Of a DNA stretch of 64,000 nt, positions 22,029 to 29,675 are shown piece by piece. Numbering within the stretch: the first letter of the stretch is position 1; the number at the start of each line of letters is the position of its first letter. The translations under genes and the position numbers were made by a program. This DNA is from an uncultured Bacteroidia bacterium (GTDB lineage: Bacteria; Bacteroidota; Bacteroidia; Bacteroidales; UBA932): assembly GCA_902782225.1 (NCBI GenBank), contig CACZMF010000003.1, positions 62,001 through 126,000 of the forward strand, in the 5' to 3' direction. Under the pieces are notes generated by a model. It was not told the DNA's origin. It ran no database searches and saw only the letters and a list, made by a program, of their open reading frames with translations.

Positions 22029-23887
22029 TGGACAAGAATTCTATCATCGGTTTTATCCTCATCGCCTTAATACTCTTCGGTTTCACCTTTTTCGAATCCA
22101 GCCAGTCCCGCAAGCGTGCCGAGGCCCAGCGCCAGCTGGACTCCATAGCCCAGGCGCAGATGCCGCGGGACACGATGGCTGTCGCCCAGGCGGCCCCGGA
22201 AGTGCCCGCAGAACCGGCTTCCGGAGTGGCTGAACAGCAGGGAGCCATCTACACCGACGCCTTCCTCGAGAGTGCCCGCCAGGAAGCGGCCTCCGTCGTG
22301 AGCCTGGAAAATGAACTGGTGAAGATAGACTTCACGACCAGGGGAGCCCAGCCAAGCAGCGTGCTTGTGAAGAAGTATTCAAGCTACGGCGGAGGTCCGC
22401 TCTACCTTTTCAAGGAGGGTGGTGCCGAGTATTCCGTGAGCATTTATGCCGGGCAGTATATCCGCACGTCCGATTTTAACTTCCAGGTGGCAGAAAGCAG
22501 CGACACAAGCCTCGTATTCCGTCTTCCATTCGAAGGCGGCGGGTATATCGAGCAGCGCTATACCCTCGCCCCGGATTCCTACAAGCTGGACAATCTGCTT
22601 TCCTTCGTGGGGATGCAGGATGTCATTCCCCGCAATGTTGGTGCATATGACATCGATTTCAACGTGACCGTGCCCCGTCTGGAAAAGGGCTACAAGAACG
22701 AGTCCCAGTATTCCAAGCTCGACTATTACTTCGAAGGGGAGAAGAAGCCCGTCGAAATCGGACGCGGCCGTTCTGCATCGAAGAATATAGGTGCCCGCCT
22801 GAGCTGGGTGGCTTTCCAGCAGCAGTTCTTCTCAGCGATCATGTGCGCTCCGAAAGAGTTTGCCAACGGTGAGGTGGCGATCAGTTTCATTCCCGAAAAC
22901 GACCCTTCCCAGGACCTCATGCATTGCAGCGCCAAGATGCGCTCCGACTTCCGTCCCGCGCCCCAGGTGAGCGTCCCGTATGAGTTCTACTTCGGTCCCA
23001 ACCACTTCAACACCCTGAAGTCTTTCAACCGCAAGTATGAGAAGATAATACCACTGGGCGGCTGGCTCGTGGGGTGGTTCACCCGCTACGCCATCATCCC
23101 CATGTTCAACTTCTTCAGCCGCTTCATAAGTAACTTCGGTCTCATCATCCTCCTGATGACAATCGTTATCAAGCTGGTCGTGCTGCCGCTCACCTATAAA
23201 TCCTATTCTTCTTCTGCGAAGATGCAGGCCCTCAAGCCGGAGATCGAGAAGATCAACGCCAAGTATCCTAAGCAGGAAGATGCGATGAAGAAGCAGCAGG
23301 CCACGATGGACCTCTATAAACGGGCTGACGTGAACATGATGGGAGGATGTCTTCCCACGCTCCTGACTTTCCCTATCCTGTGGGCAATGTTCCGTTTCTT
23401 CCCGGCGTCCATCGAGCTGCGCCAGCAGCCTTTCCTGTGGTGCGACGACCTCAGCGCCTACGACTCCATCCTGGACTACGGCACCCGTATCCCGATACTC
23501 GGTGACCACCTTTCCCTGTTCGCCCTGCTGATGGCGGTCGTGATGTGGCTCTACTCCCGTATGACCACTGCAAACCAGGCCGCTTCCAACGACCCCACTG
23601 CTTCGTCCATGAAGTTCATGACCCTGTGGATGATGCCTATCATGATGTTCTTCATCTGCAACAACCTTTCAGCCGCCTTGAGCTACTACTACCTTCTGTC
23701 CCAGCTTATCGCCATCATCGAGACCTGGGTCATCAAGAAGTTCTTCGTCCATCCCGAGAAGATCCTTGCGAAGGTGCGCGAGAGTGAGGGCAAGCCCCTT
23801 GCGAAGAGCAAGTGGCAGCAGCGTCTGGAGATGGCCCAGAAGATGCAGGAGCAGCAGCTCCGCGAGCAGCAGAAGAGACGCCGTTAA
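22025..23887 (+). CDS. yidC: Membrane protein insertase YidC
   Basis: A 620-residue Oxa1/YidC insertase of the Gram-negative type: N-terminal anchor (SIIGFILIALILFGFTFF), a large periplasmic beta domain (residues about 60-350), then five-helix core with SNFGLIILLMTIVIKLVVLPLTYKSYSSSAKM (the helix with the conserved Arg/Lys neighbourhood), MMGGCLPTLLTFPILWAMFRFFP and MKFMTLWMMPIMMFFICNNLSAALSYYYL. The C-terminus is basic (REQQKRRR), as expected for ribosome contact. It inserts inner-membrane proteins with or without SecYEG. ATG 22025 and ATG 22028 are adjacent in-frame choices. Confidence 0.97.
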   Translation: MMDKNSIIGFILIALILFGFTFFESSQSRKRAEAQRQLDSIAQAQMPRDTMAVAQAAPEVPAEPASGVAEQQGAIYTDAFLESARQEAASVVSLENELVKIDFTTRGAQPSSVLVKKYSSYGGGPLYLFKEGGAEYSVSIYAGQYIRTSDFNFQVAESSDTSLVFRLPFEGGGYIEQRYTLAPDSYKLDNLLSFVGMQDVIPRNVGAYDIDFNVTVPRLEKGYKNESQYSKLDYYFEGEKKPVEIGRGRSASKNIGARLSWVAFQQQFFSAIMCAPKEFANGEVAISFIPENDPSQDLMHCSAKMRSDFRPAPQVSVPYEFYFGPNHFNTLKSFNRKYEKIIPLGGWLVGWFTRYAIIPMFNFFSRFISNFGLIILLMTIVIKLVVLPLTYKSYSSSAKMQALKPEIEKINAKYPKQEDAMKKQQATMDLYKRADVNMMGGCLPTLLTFPILWAMFRFFPASIELRQQPFLWCDDLSAYDSILDYGTRIPILGDHLSLFALLMAVVMWLYSRMTTANQAASNDPTASSMKFMTLWMMPIMMFFICNNLSAALSYYYLLSQLIAIIETWVIKKFFVHPEKILAKVRESEGKPLAKSKWQQRLEMAQKMQEQQLREQQKRRR

Positions 23888-23888
23888 T

Positions 23889-24551
23889 ATGAGCATCGCA
23901 CAGAATATCACCCAATTGCATAAAGAACTGCCACCGCAAGTCAAGCTGGTGGCAGTTTCCAAATTCCACCCTGTGGAGTCGATAGAAGAGGCCCTGGATG
24001 CAGGGCAGAAGGTGTTCGGGGAGAACCGTCCCCAGGAGTTCGAGAAGAAGGTCCAGGCCCTTTCCGGGCGCGGCATAGAATGGCATTTTATCGGGCATCT
24101 CCAGACCAACAAGCTGAAAATGGTGCTCCCGTATGCCGATCTTGTGGAGTCGGTCGATTCGGACCGGCTGCTTGCGGCCGTCAACGACTGGGGGGCGAAG
24201 GCCGGGAAGATCATTCCCGTGCTGCTGGAGCTTCACGTCGCCGCAGAGGAGAGCAAGCAGGGCTTCTACGAAGAGGAAATCCTGGACATCATGTTCAGGG
24301 CGGAGTCTTTCAGAAACGTCCGTTTCTGCGGGCTTATGGGGATGGCCACCAATACTGACCGGGAGGAAGATATACGTGCGGATTTTGCCCGGATAAAGGC
24401 TTTCTACGACTATCTCCGCGACCTTTTCCCGGAATACGGGGATTTCCGCGAACTGTCCATCGGAATGTCCGGCGACTGGCGCATCGCCCTCGACTACGGC
24501 GCCACGATAGTCCGCATCGGCACCTCCATCTTCGGCGCCAGAGAGTATTAG
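23889..24551 (+). CDS. YggS/PROSC family PLP-binding protein
   Basis: A 220-residue single-domain TIM-barrel protein of the YggS (PLP homeostasis) family. The PLP lysine is K25 in VAVSKFHP, followed by FGENRPQEF, WHFIGHLQTNKLK and the C-terminal phosphate-binding LSIGMSGDWRIALDYGATIVRIGTSIFG. These proteins bind PLP and balance vitamin B6 and amino-acid pools but have no clear reaction. ATG 23889 begins 1 nt after yidC; the longer opening inside yidC was rejected. The palindrome at 24552 starts right after its stop codon. Confidence 0.94.
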   Translation: MSIAQNITQLHKELPPQVKLVAVSKFHPVESIEEALDAGQKVFGENRPQEFEKKVQALSGRGIEWHFIGHLQTNKLKMVLPYADLVESVDSDRLLAAVNDWGAKAGKIIPVLLELHVAAEESKQGFYEEEILDIMFRAESFRNVRFCGLMGMATNTDREEDIRADFARIKAFYDYLRDLFPEYGDFRELSIGMSGDWRIALDYGATIVRIGTSIFGAREY

Positions 24552-24659
24552 ACAGCAGACTGTCACCTGAAAAAATGTGCCACCCTCGGCAACATAAGAG
24601 GGAGGGTGCCCTTTAGGGAGGGGTCGCGAAGCGACTTTTTTCAGGTGACAGTCTGCTGT
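24552..24659. repeat. 108-bp palindromic element with perfect 24-bp terminal arms and inner hairpins
   Basis: Bases 24552-24575 and 24636-24659 are perfect inverted repeats of 24 bases; each arm has CAGACTGTCACCTG or its complement, with a run of six A (inner left) or six T (inner right). The 60-base centre holds GTCGC-GAA-GCGAC directly before the T6 run (24623-24641), a terminator for rightward transcription, and a second stem, GCCACCCTC against GAGGGAGGGTGCC, that is followed by T6 on the minus strand. It fills the space between two convergent stop codons exactly. Two readings fit: a bidirectional terminator, or a small palindromic mobile repeat serving as one. Confidence 0.8.
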
Positions 24660-25205
24660 TTAAATGGCGTCCTCCGGAGTAAGGGGGCTGCGGAGTCGGT
24701 CTTTTTCGGAAAGTATCATACTCCAGGAGGGAATCTGCCAGTCGATGCCGAGGGCAGGGTCATCCAGTTGCACGCCGGCATCCACCTCGGGATGATAGAA
24801 CTCATCGCACTTGTATTGGAACACCGCCGTCTCGCTCAGCACTGAAAAACCGTGCGCAAAGCCCTTCGGGATGAAGAACTGAAGGTGGTTGTCTTCATTG
24901 AGCTCAACTGCGACGTGTTTCCCGAAAGTGGGGGAGCCTTTCCTTATATCCACGGCGACGTCCAGCACGCGGCCGCGCACGCAGCGCACAAGTTTCGCCT
25001 GGGTGAAAGGCGGCCTCTGGAAATGGAGGCCGCGCACGACTCCGTAGCAGGAGCGGCTCTCGTTGTCCTGGACAAAATTCACCGGACCGCACTGCGCTTC
25101 GAAATCCCTCTGGGAAAAACTCTCGAAAAAATAGCCCCGGGAATCCTCGAAGACGCGCGGCTTGATGATCAGCAGGCCTTCAATATCAGTCTTGATAACT
25201 TCCAT
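24660..25205 (-). CDS. rfbC: dTDP-4-dehydrorhamnose 3,5-epimerase
   Basis: A 181-residue cupin of the RfbC/RmlC family, which makes dTDP-4-keto-L-rhamnose from the 6-deoxy-4-keto-glucose form. It contains EDSRGYFFESFSQRDF, FVQDNESRS, the catalytic His in VVRGLHFQRPPFTQAKLVR, GRVLDVAVDIRKGSPTFG and IPKGFAHGFSVLSE (second His and following region). The other three rhamnose genes are not in the window, so the pathway must be completed elsewhere. It is the last gene of a leftward unit, 1 nt behind DUF5020, and ends at the palindrome. Confidence 0.95.
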   Translation of the reverse strand: MEVIKTDIEGLLIIKPRVFEDSRGYFFESFSQRDFEAQCGPVNFVQDNESRSCYGVVRGLHFQRPPFTQAKLVRCVRGRVLDVAVDIRKGSPTFGKHVAVELNEDNHLQFFIPKGFAHGFSVLSETAVFQYKCDEFYHPEVDAGVQLDDPALGIDWQIPSWSMILSEKDRLRSPLTPEDAI

Positions 25206-25206
25206 T

Positions 25207-25977
25207 TCAGAAAACCCATTTAATACCTGCGCAAGGCCTGCACCAGAAACCCTTGCAGGTGCCGAAATCCCATGAAAGCTCGATTTCGCCGCCCACGTTA
25301 AGGTTGGGGCATCCGAAGTGCTGGCCCACGCAGTACCAGAGCTGGGGCTCGGAGATGAACACGAAACTGGACTTTTCGGGCGTAGCGAGAGCTCTGCCGT
25401 CAGCAGCGGTCAGGAGCGTGTGCTCCTCGGCCCACACATCGGCAAATCCGCTGAAACGCAAGCCTTTGACTCCGAACAGGTCGTCCATGCCCCACACGAA
25501 GGTGAACTGAAGGGGCGCCTTGCTCTTCACTGCCGGATCGCCATAGAAAATGTGCTTGTAGAGCAGTTTGAAATTGAAAAGGTTCTTGAAATCGCTGGAA
25601 TGCACGAACCAGTCCACACCGGCGAGGAATGCGTGGTTAACTCCGAACGTCCTGTAGACGCCGCCGTTGTATTCGGCCTGGAGGCTGAGAGGAGCGAGGG
25701 CTGTGTCCTGCCAGAAGTTGAAGCAGCGGGCGATTTCCATATATGTGCCGTTCGGGTGGGTGCTGCCCATACCGTGGTCATAATCGATGAAGAAGAAGGT
25801 GTTGCCCCAGGGGTCGCTGTAGAATCCCTCGAGCGTTGTGGTCACAATGCCCCTGTCTTTCCCGAAATCATAAAACACCTGGAGATTGGTGGCTCCGTTG
25901 AACATCGTGGATTTCTCCTGGGCGAAAGAGGAAAGGGAAATCAGGGCAAATGCGATTGCGGGAAAAAGTCTTTTCAT
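25207..25977 (-). CDS. DUF5020 family outer-membrane barrel (Tsx-like)
   Basis: A 256-residue exported protein with signal peptide MKRLFPAIAFALISLSSFAQ. The mature part alternates aromatic beta strands and begins NLQVFYDFGKDRGIVTTTLEGFYSDPWGNTFFFIDYDHG, as in DUF5020 proteins of Bacteroidota, which resemble the nucleoside channel Tsx; it ends in the aromatic IKWVF. Likely an outer-membrane pore, substrate unknown. ATG 25977 gives the signal peptide. It sits between rarA (11 nt) and rfbC (1 nt). Confidence 0.8.
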   Translation of the reverse strand: MKRLFPAIAFALISLSSFAQEKSTMFNGATNLQVFYDFGKDRGIVTTTLEGFYSDPWGNTFFFIDYDHGMGSTHPNGTYMEIARCFNFWQDTALAPLSLQAEYNGGVYRTFGVNHAFLAGVDWFVHSSDFKNLFNFKLLYKHIFYGDPAVKSKAPLQFTFVWGMDDLFGVKGLRFSGFADVWAEEHTLLTAADGRALATPEKSSFVFISEPQLWYCVGQHFGCPNLNVGGEIELSWDFGTCKGFWCRPCAGIKWVF

Positions 25978-25988
25978 GATGATATTTC

Positions 25989-27290
25989 TTATTTTTTCTT
26001 GTAGTATTTGGGCCAGCAAGCCTGAAGGTAGCTTTTCAGCCTGTCCTCCTGGGCATTGGGCTGGGGCTCGTAGAATACCCGTCCCTTTTGGGCATCCGGC
26101 ATGAATTCAAGGTCGACGAAATGCCCCTGGTAGTCGTGGGCATAGAGGTAGCCGTCGGAATAGCCGAGGTCTTTCATCAGGGAGGTCGGAGCGTTGCGCA
26201 GGTATAAGGGCACAGGGGCTGTCTTGTCTTCTTCGACTGCAGCAAGTGCCGCGTCTACGGCAAGATATGCTGAATTGCTCTTGGGCGATGATGCAAGGTA
26301 CACGGCGCATTCGCTTAAGGGGATGCGGGCTTCCGGCATGCCTATGGAATGGACAATGCGGAAGGTGGCATCCGCCATGAGCAGGGCGTTGGGATTTGCG
26401 AGACCTATGTCTTCAGCCGCGAGTATGCATAGGCGCCTCGCGATGAAAAGCGGATCTTCGCCGCCGGCGAGCATACGGGCCATCCAATATACTGCGGCGT
26501 TGGGATCGGAGCCCCGGACCGACTTGATGAAGGCGGAAATGATATCGTAGTGCATTTCGCCGCCCTTGTCGTAGATGGCGATGTTCTCCTGAAGGCAGGA
26601 TGTGACGGAGAGATTGTCGATGTGGATCGATCCGTCGGCAGAGGGGGCGGTGGTGTCCGCGACTATTTCCAGAATATTGAGGAGCTTGCGGGCATCGCCT
26701 CCGCTGTGGCGGAATATGGCTTCGGTCTCGTCCACCACTATCTTCCGCTCCCTGAGCACAGGGTCGGTCGTGATGGCACGCTTCAACAAAGTGTCGAGGT
26801 CGGATGCTTCAAGAGACTTCAGCACAAAGACTTGGCAACGGGATAGAAGGGGAGTGATGACTTCGAACGAAGGGTTCTCGGTGGTGGCTCCTACCAGTAC
26901 GACGGTGCCGGATTCCACGGCCCCCAGCAGGGCATCCTGCTGAGCCTTGTTGAAGCGGTGGATTTCGTCTATGAAGAGTATCGGAGCCTCGGCGGATGAG
27001 AACAGGGACTTGTTCTTCGCCCTGTCTATGACTTCGCGCACATCCTTGACGCCTGAACTGACGGCAGAGAGGGTGTAGAACTCGCGGTCGAGAGTGTGGG
27101 CTATGATGCTGGCGAGAGTCGTTTTACCCACCCCGGGAGGCCCCCACAGTATGAAAGACGACAAATTGCCGCTGTCTATCATATTGCGGAGTATGCAGCC
27201 GGGGCCCACGAGGTGGCGCTGTCCGACGTATTCGGACAGGTCGCGGGGACGCATCCTCTCGGGAAGGGGTATGGAGGCTGCTCCCGTCAT
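25989..27290 (-). CDS. rarA: Replication-associated recombination protein A (RarA/MgsA)
   Basis: A 433-residue AAA+ ATPase related to clamp loaders and to human WRNIP1, acting at stalled forks. Motifs are PLPERMRPRDLSEYVGQRHLVG, Walker A GPPGVGKTT, Walker B LFIDEIHRF, sensor 1 VGATTENPSFE, then the Arg-finger region LLSRCQVFVLKSL and the C-terminal tetramerisation domain (DLGYSDGYLYAHDYQGHFVDLEFMPD). ATG 27290 overlaps the upstream stop by 4 nt; the longer frame is inside the neighbour. Confidence 0.95.
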   Translation of the reverse strand: MTGAASIPLPERMRPRDLSEYVGQRHLVGPGCILRNMIDSGNLSSFILWGPPGVGKTTLASIIAHTLDREFYTLSAVSSGVKDVREVIDRAKNKSLFSSAEAPILFIDEIHRFNKAQQDALLGAVESGTVVLVGATTENPSFEVITPLLSRCQVFVLKSLEASDLDTLLKRAITTDPVLRERKIVVDETEAIFRHSGGDARKLLNILEIVADTTAPSADGSIHIDNLSVTSCLQENIAIYDKGGEMHYDIISAFIKSVRGSDPNAAVYWMARMLAGGEDPLFIARRLCILAAEDIGLANPNALLMADATFRIVHSIGMPEARIPLSECAVYLASSPKSNSAYLAVDAALAAVEEDKTAPVPLYLRNAPTSLMKDLGYSDGYLYAHDYQGHFVDLEFMPDAQKGRVFYEPQPNAQEDRLKSYLQACWPKYYKKK

Positions 27291-28417
27291 AGTTTCTTGA
27301 TGTAGGAGCGGCGGCGCTTGGCGCATTCGTGGTCGAAGTCTTTCCACTGGCCCTGGTTCTTCAGGTTGTCTTCGAGCACGGCATTGGTCTCCGCCCATTT
27401 GACGCCCCATTTCTTGAATTTGGCGAACAGGTCGGCGAAGAGCAGGGAGTTGATGCCGCTGTTCTGGTAGTCGGGGCGCACGCCCACGAGCAGCATCTCC
27501 ACTCCTTCTTCATGCTTGATGAACATGGATTTGGCCAGGTGCCACCAGCCGAAGGGGAAGAGCTTGCCCCGGCACTTTTTCAGTGCCTGCGAAATGGACG
27601 GCATCGTGATGCCGAAAGCCACCAGCTCATTCTTGTCGTTCTCCACCATGGACAGGTAGCGGAGGTCGAGGATGCTCAGGTAGAAGTCCAGGTATTTCTT
27701 GGCCATTTCGTCGGGCAGGACGGTGAAATTGTACAGGTCCTTGTAGCATTCATTGATGAGCCTGAACACCTTTTCTCCGTATTTTTCTTCCCGTATGATC
27801 TTGCGGGTGAGGGGCCTCATATGCACGTTGCAGCGCTGCTGGATTATGGAAGAGACGCGCATAAGCCTGTCCGGAAGCTGTTCGGGGATGAATACCCTGT
27901 ACTCTATCCAGTCGGTGTCTTTCTCGAAACCCATCCTGGCCATGTGGTCATTGTAGTAGGGATGGTTGTAGATGAGGGCCATAGTCCCTTCCTTGTCAAA
28001 GCCCTGGATCAGCATGCCTTCAGGGTCGAAATCCGTAAATCCCAGAGGGCCAACCACGGACTCCATTTCGTATTGCCGGCCAAACTCATATACCTTTTCC
28101 ATCAAGGCGTCCGAAACGGACGGATCATCGATGAAATCGAACCACCCGAAGCGGACTTCCTTATGGTTCCACTGTTCGTTTGCCTTGAAGTTCACTATGG
28201 CAGCTATGCGTCCAGCCGCCTCACCGTCTTTATAGGCAAGGTAGAGCGCCGACTTGCAGAATTCCTGCGCGGCGCCCTTCTCCTGGTCCAGGGTGTCCAT
28301 CTGGTCGAATACGAGGGGAGGTATATAATAGGGATTGTCTTTGTAGAGCTTCTCAGGGAAATTCACAAAATCACGTAACTGCTTACGAGTCAGAACTTTT
28401 TTGATTTCTATCGCCAT
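27287..28417 (-). CDS. GNAT-fold hypothetical protein
   Basis: A 376-residue cytoplasmic protein common in Bacteroidota. The N-terminal EIKKVLTRKQLRDFVNFPEKLYKDNPYYIPPLVFDQ and the later EMLLVGVRPDYQNSGINSLLFADLF resemble the acetyl-CoA-binding region of GNAT acetyltransferases, here in a double-GNAT layout (residues 1-190 and 200-376). The middle VGPLGFTDFDPEGMLIQGFD is a signature of this group. No substrate is known. The promoter is at 28443-28473, overlapping that of the divergent barrel gene. Confidence 0.7.
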   Translation of the reverse strand: MAIEIKKVLTRKQLRDFVNFPEKLYKDNPYYIPPLVFDQMDTLDQEKGAAQEFCKSALYLAYKDGEAAGRIAAIVNFKANEQWNHKEVRFGWFDFIDDPSVSDALMEKVYEFGRQYEMESVVGPLGFTDFDPEGMLIQGFDKEGTMALIYNHPYYNDHMARMGFEKDTDWIEYRVFIPEQLPDRLMRVSSIIQQRCNVHMRPLTRKIIREEKYGEKVFRLINECYKDLYNFTVLPDEMAKKYLDFYLSILDLRYLSMVENDKNELVAFGITMPSISQALKKCRGKLFPFGWWHLAKSMFIKHEEGVEMLLVGVRPDYQNSGINSLLFADLFAKFKKWGVKWAETNAVLEDNLKNQGQWKDFDHECAKRRRSYIKKL

Positions 28418-28442
28418 AGGTTGCAGGTAGGTTTACAGAATG

Positions 28443-28473
28443 CGAATATACGCTTTTTATTGGATATAATCAA
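28443..28473 (-). promoter_or_regulatory. Promoter of the GNAT-rarA unit (TTCG variant)
   Basis: Minus strand: TTG (28473-28471), 20 nt, TATATTCG (28450-28443), a one-base departure from TAnnTTTG. Transcription would start about 19 bases before ATG 28417. It overlaps the divergent promoter at 28460-28490. Confidence 0.5.
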
Positions 28474-28490
28474 AGTTTTCGCTACCTTCG
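28460..28490 (+). promoter_or_regulatory. Promoter of the small barrel pair (TTCG variant)
   Basis: TTG (28460-28462), 20 nt, TACCTTCG (28483-28490), with the same T-to-C change as its divergent partner. It ends 4 bases before the GTG start at 28495, so the transcript would be leaderless. Confidence 0.45.
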
Positions 28491-28494
28491 TGTT

Positions 28495-29076
28495 GTGTAC
28501 CGGCTACCTCATATCCTGTTTGTGGCGCTTTACTTGTTTTTGGCGCCGGCTGTTATTGCCGGAGCGCAGGAGTTCGGCCTTTATAATTCCTTGAAAGGGA
28601 TAGGGGCTTCGGTACGCCTCCCGGAAAAGGATGGCATTTTCCATACCGTCAATGCCTATGTGGACATATACGGTGTCGCGACCAGCCGCTGCTCGTATCC
28701 CGGCTACAAGATGAACGTGTCCAGGCAATATGTCTGCAGAAGATTCCAGCGTGATGGCTATTCCGTAGCTTTTTATGCCGGGCCCGGCATTTCTCTGGGC
28801 TATGTCCGCGACCACGACAAGGGCAGGGGATTCGACTTGACTTCGCTTATGGCCGACAACGAGGGCTTTGCGCTTGCCGTGAGCGGCGACGCCGGCTTCT
28901 TTTTCGATTTCGGACGCAACGTGTTCCTCGATCTTTCCTGGACGGCGGAAGCCGGTATCCACCTGCGCCGCAACGAGTCTGAGAGAAGTTACAAGGCCTC
29001 CAGCCTTAGTCTCTACAACAACGGTTTTCTCCAGGCCATATACCCGCAACTGACCATTCTGTTCCGATTCAGATGA
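28495..29076 (+). CDS. Small outer-membrane barrel protein, unknown
   Basis: A 193-residue exported protein. Signal peptide MYRLPHILFVALYLFLAPAVIAGAQ is followed by alternating hydrophobic strands (GIGASVRLP, HTVNAYVDIYGVA, YSVAFYAGPGISLGYVRDH, NVFLDLSWTAEAGIHL) and a final ILFRFR. The pattern fits a small beta-barrel with no family I recognise. The start is GTG 28495, since no ATG precedes the signal peptide. It overlaps the next gene by 4 nt. Confidence 0.65.
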   Translation: MYRLPHILFVALYLFLAPAVIAGAQEFGLYNSLKGIGASVRLPEKDGIFHTVNAYVDIYGVATSRCSYPGYKMNVSRQYVCRRFQRDGYSVAFYAGPGISLGYVRDHDKGRGFDLTSLMADNEGFALAVSGDAGFFFDFGRNVFLDLSWTAEAGIHLRRNESERSYKASSLSLYNNGFLQAIYPQLTILFRFR

Positions 29077-29675
29077 CAAAGAGACTGCTCATATTGCTTC
29101 TGTTGACTTGTTCCATCAATGCATTTGCGCGCAAGCCGAATGTGAGCTATGGCCTTGAGTGGGGATATACGGCATCTTTCCTGCGCACCGTGCACTACAG
29201 TTTCGTCTGCAGTGACGGCTACAGGATCGTGGATAACTCTTCGTCCTTCAACTATTTCAGTAACGGATCAATACTGGCCAACGTCGGCCTGGACCTCCTG
29301 CCGAAGCTCAACCTGTCGGTGTACTCCGGACTAACCGGAGTCTGGTCCGACCGCTGGGTGGTGCCCGTGGAACTGCGCCTTCGTTTCTGCCCGGCAGGCC
29401 TCTATGGCGACGGTTTCATCTGCAGCGCCGGCGCTTCCGTGAACTTTCCCACAAAGACACTCCGGGAGACTTGCTTCCGCGCAAGCGCCGGTGCAGGGTA
29501 CAGGGTGGCCGTGTTCAGGGATATCAGCGTGGATTTCCTGCTGTCGGTCGGATATTCCACCGATCACGACCAGATTATAGACCCGATATCCGGAGACATC
29601 GTGACCTACAGCAACATAAGCCACAACGACTCCGGATATCTCGGAATCAGCCTTTCGGCCGCCATCAATTTCTAA
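29073..29675 (+). CDS. Small outer-membrane barrel protein, unknown (second of a pair)
   Basis: A 200-residue exported protein with signal peptide MTKRLLILLLLTCSINAFA. Mature strands such as VSYGLEWGYTASFL, LANVGLDLLPKLNLSVYSGLTG, ASAGAGYRVAVFRDISVDFLLSVGYS and the C-terminal GISLSAAINF resemble an eight-stranded barrel with a terminal Phe. It is translationally coupled (ATGA) to the preceding barrel gene, from which it differs in sequence, so the two may act together. It converges on the cysteate synthase gene with a 4-bp overlap. Confidence 0.65.
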   Translation: MTKRLLILLLLTCSINAFARKPNVSYGLEWGYTASFLRTVHYSFVCSDGYRIVDNSSSFNYFSNGSILANVGLDLLPKLNLSVYSGLTGVWSDRWVVPVELRLRFCPAGLYGDGFICSAGASVNFPTKTLRETCFRASAGAGYRVAVFRDISVDFLLSVGYSTDHDQIIDPISGDIVTYSNISHNDSGYLGISLSAAINF

